DNA from: CATJXY01 sp964623925
GTDB taxonomy: Bacteria > Bacillota_I > Bacilli_A > Erysipelotrichales > Erysipelotrichaceae
Assembly (NCBI GenBank): GCA_964623925.1
Contig: CAZUVT010000050.1
Coordinates: 1-13,050, forward strand
Direction of reading: 5' to 3'
Length of the DNA stretch: 13,050 nucleotides
Shown: piece after piece, positions 12,792-13,050 of the stretch
How the letters are laid out: each line of letters opens with the position of its first letter
How positions within the stretch are numbered: the stretch's first letter is position 1
The notes under the pieces: model-generated
Seen by the model: only the letters and a program-made list of their open reading frames with translations
Databases searched by the model: none
Told to the model about the DNA's origin: nothing
Translations under genes and position numbers: made by a program

Positions 12792-13050
12792 TTAATTCGA
12801 TAATATTTCTTTTAGAGTATCCATTAGTTTTTCTATATCGATCGGCTTTGCAACATGGCCGTTCATTCCGATATCCAGGGCTTTCTGTCTGTCCTCATCG
12901 AAAGCGTTTGCGGTCATCGCCACGATCGGAACAGACGCCCTGGCTTTATCCTCCAGGGCACGAATCTGCCGTGTCGCCTCATAGCCATCCATGATCGGCA
13001 TCTGAATATCCATCAGAATCAGTTCATAAGTACCCGCCTCCACATTTTTT
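12792..13050 (-). CDS. C-terminal receiver domain of a response-regulator/hybrid sensor kinase (5' part outside window)
   Basis: The last 86 codons of a gene that enters from the right edge; the frame is open to the end of the window, so the GTG at 13043 is not a start. The sequence is the second half of a REC domain: LILMDIQMPIMDGYEATR with the phosphoacceptor Asp in MDIQMP, VPIVAMTANAF with the switch Thr, then MNGHVAKPIDIEKL with the conserved Lys-Pro. The wording MDIQMPIMDGYEATR and MTANAF is typical of receiver domains at the C-terminus of hybrid histidine kinases, where the protein ends right after the domain, as here. A stand-alone receiver protein cannot be excluded. Confidence 0.85.
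   Translation of the reverse strand, partial: KNVEAGTYELILMDIQMPIMDGYEATRQIRALEDKARASVPIVAMTANAFDEDRQKALDIGMNGHVAKPIDIEKLMDTLKEILSN

Overview
The window is chromosomal DNA of a low-GC Gram-positive bacterium (Bacillota). The sigma-A type promoters, strong AGGAGG-like ribosome sites, lipoprotein signal peptides, a CwlD-type amidase and an FMN-riboswitch-controlled ECF riboflavin transporter all fit this. The overall flavour (AT-rich, compact, fusion GTPase) recalls Erysipelotrichia or Clostridia, but no marker here fixes the class. There are no insertion sequences, phage genes, CRISPR arrays or rRNA genes.

Left part (1-4752): the 3'-truncated rarA gene (minus strand) diverges from a GTPase gene whose product joins a Tet(M)/EF-G-like ribosome-binding half to a YacP/Rae1-like NYN ribonuclease domain. 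A CwlD-like amidase follows 26 bp downstream. Then comes a stand-alone tRNA-Ile(GAU)/tRNA-Ala(UGC) unit with its own promoter and terminator.

Centre (4753-8306): a 300-bp AT-rich control region with a near-consensus promoter and a dyad-rich leader drives two lipoprotein genes. The first protein ends in a motif resembling the ApbE flavinylation site of FMN-binding domains. The second has a CX2CX2CX2C cluster after its lipid cysteine and an intact rhodanese active loop. After a terminator comes a paralogous rhodanese lipoprotein that has lost the catalytic Cys and Arg. Next is ribU behind a textbook FMN riboswitch with two successive terminator-like hairpins. I infer a cell-surface flavin/thiol redox module fed by riboflavin uptake; the parts are visible, their cooperation is not proven.

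Right part (8307-13050): a divergent NIF3/DUF34-family gene (minus) faces a three-gene operon of unknown function (all-helical protein, DUF6904-like protein, small membrane protein with a cytoplasmic tail). A TauE/SafE-type permease with its own promoter follows. The window ends in the C-terminal receiver domain of a protein, probably a hybrid histidine kinase, encoded on the minus strand.

For several genes the longest ORF is not the likely gene: Shine-Dalgarno and promoter positions favour internal starts at 6634, 9155 (minus), 9353 and 11946. These are used below.
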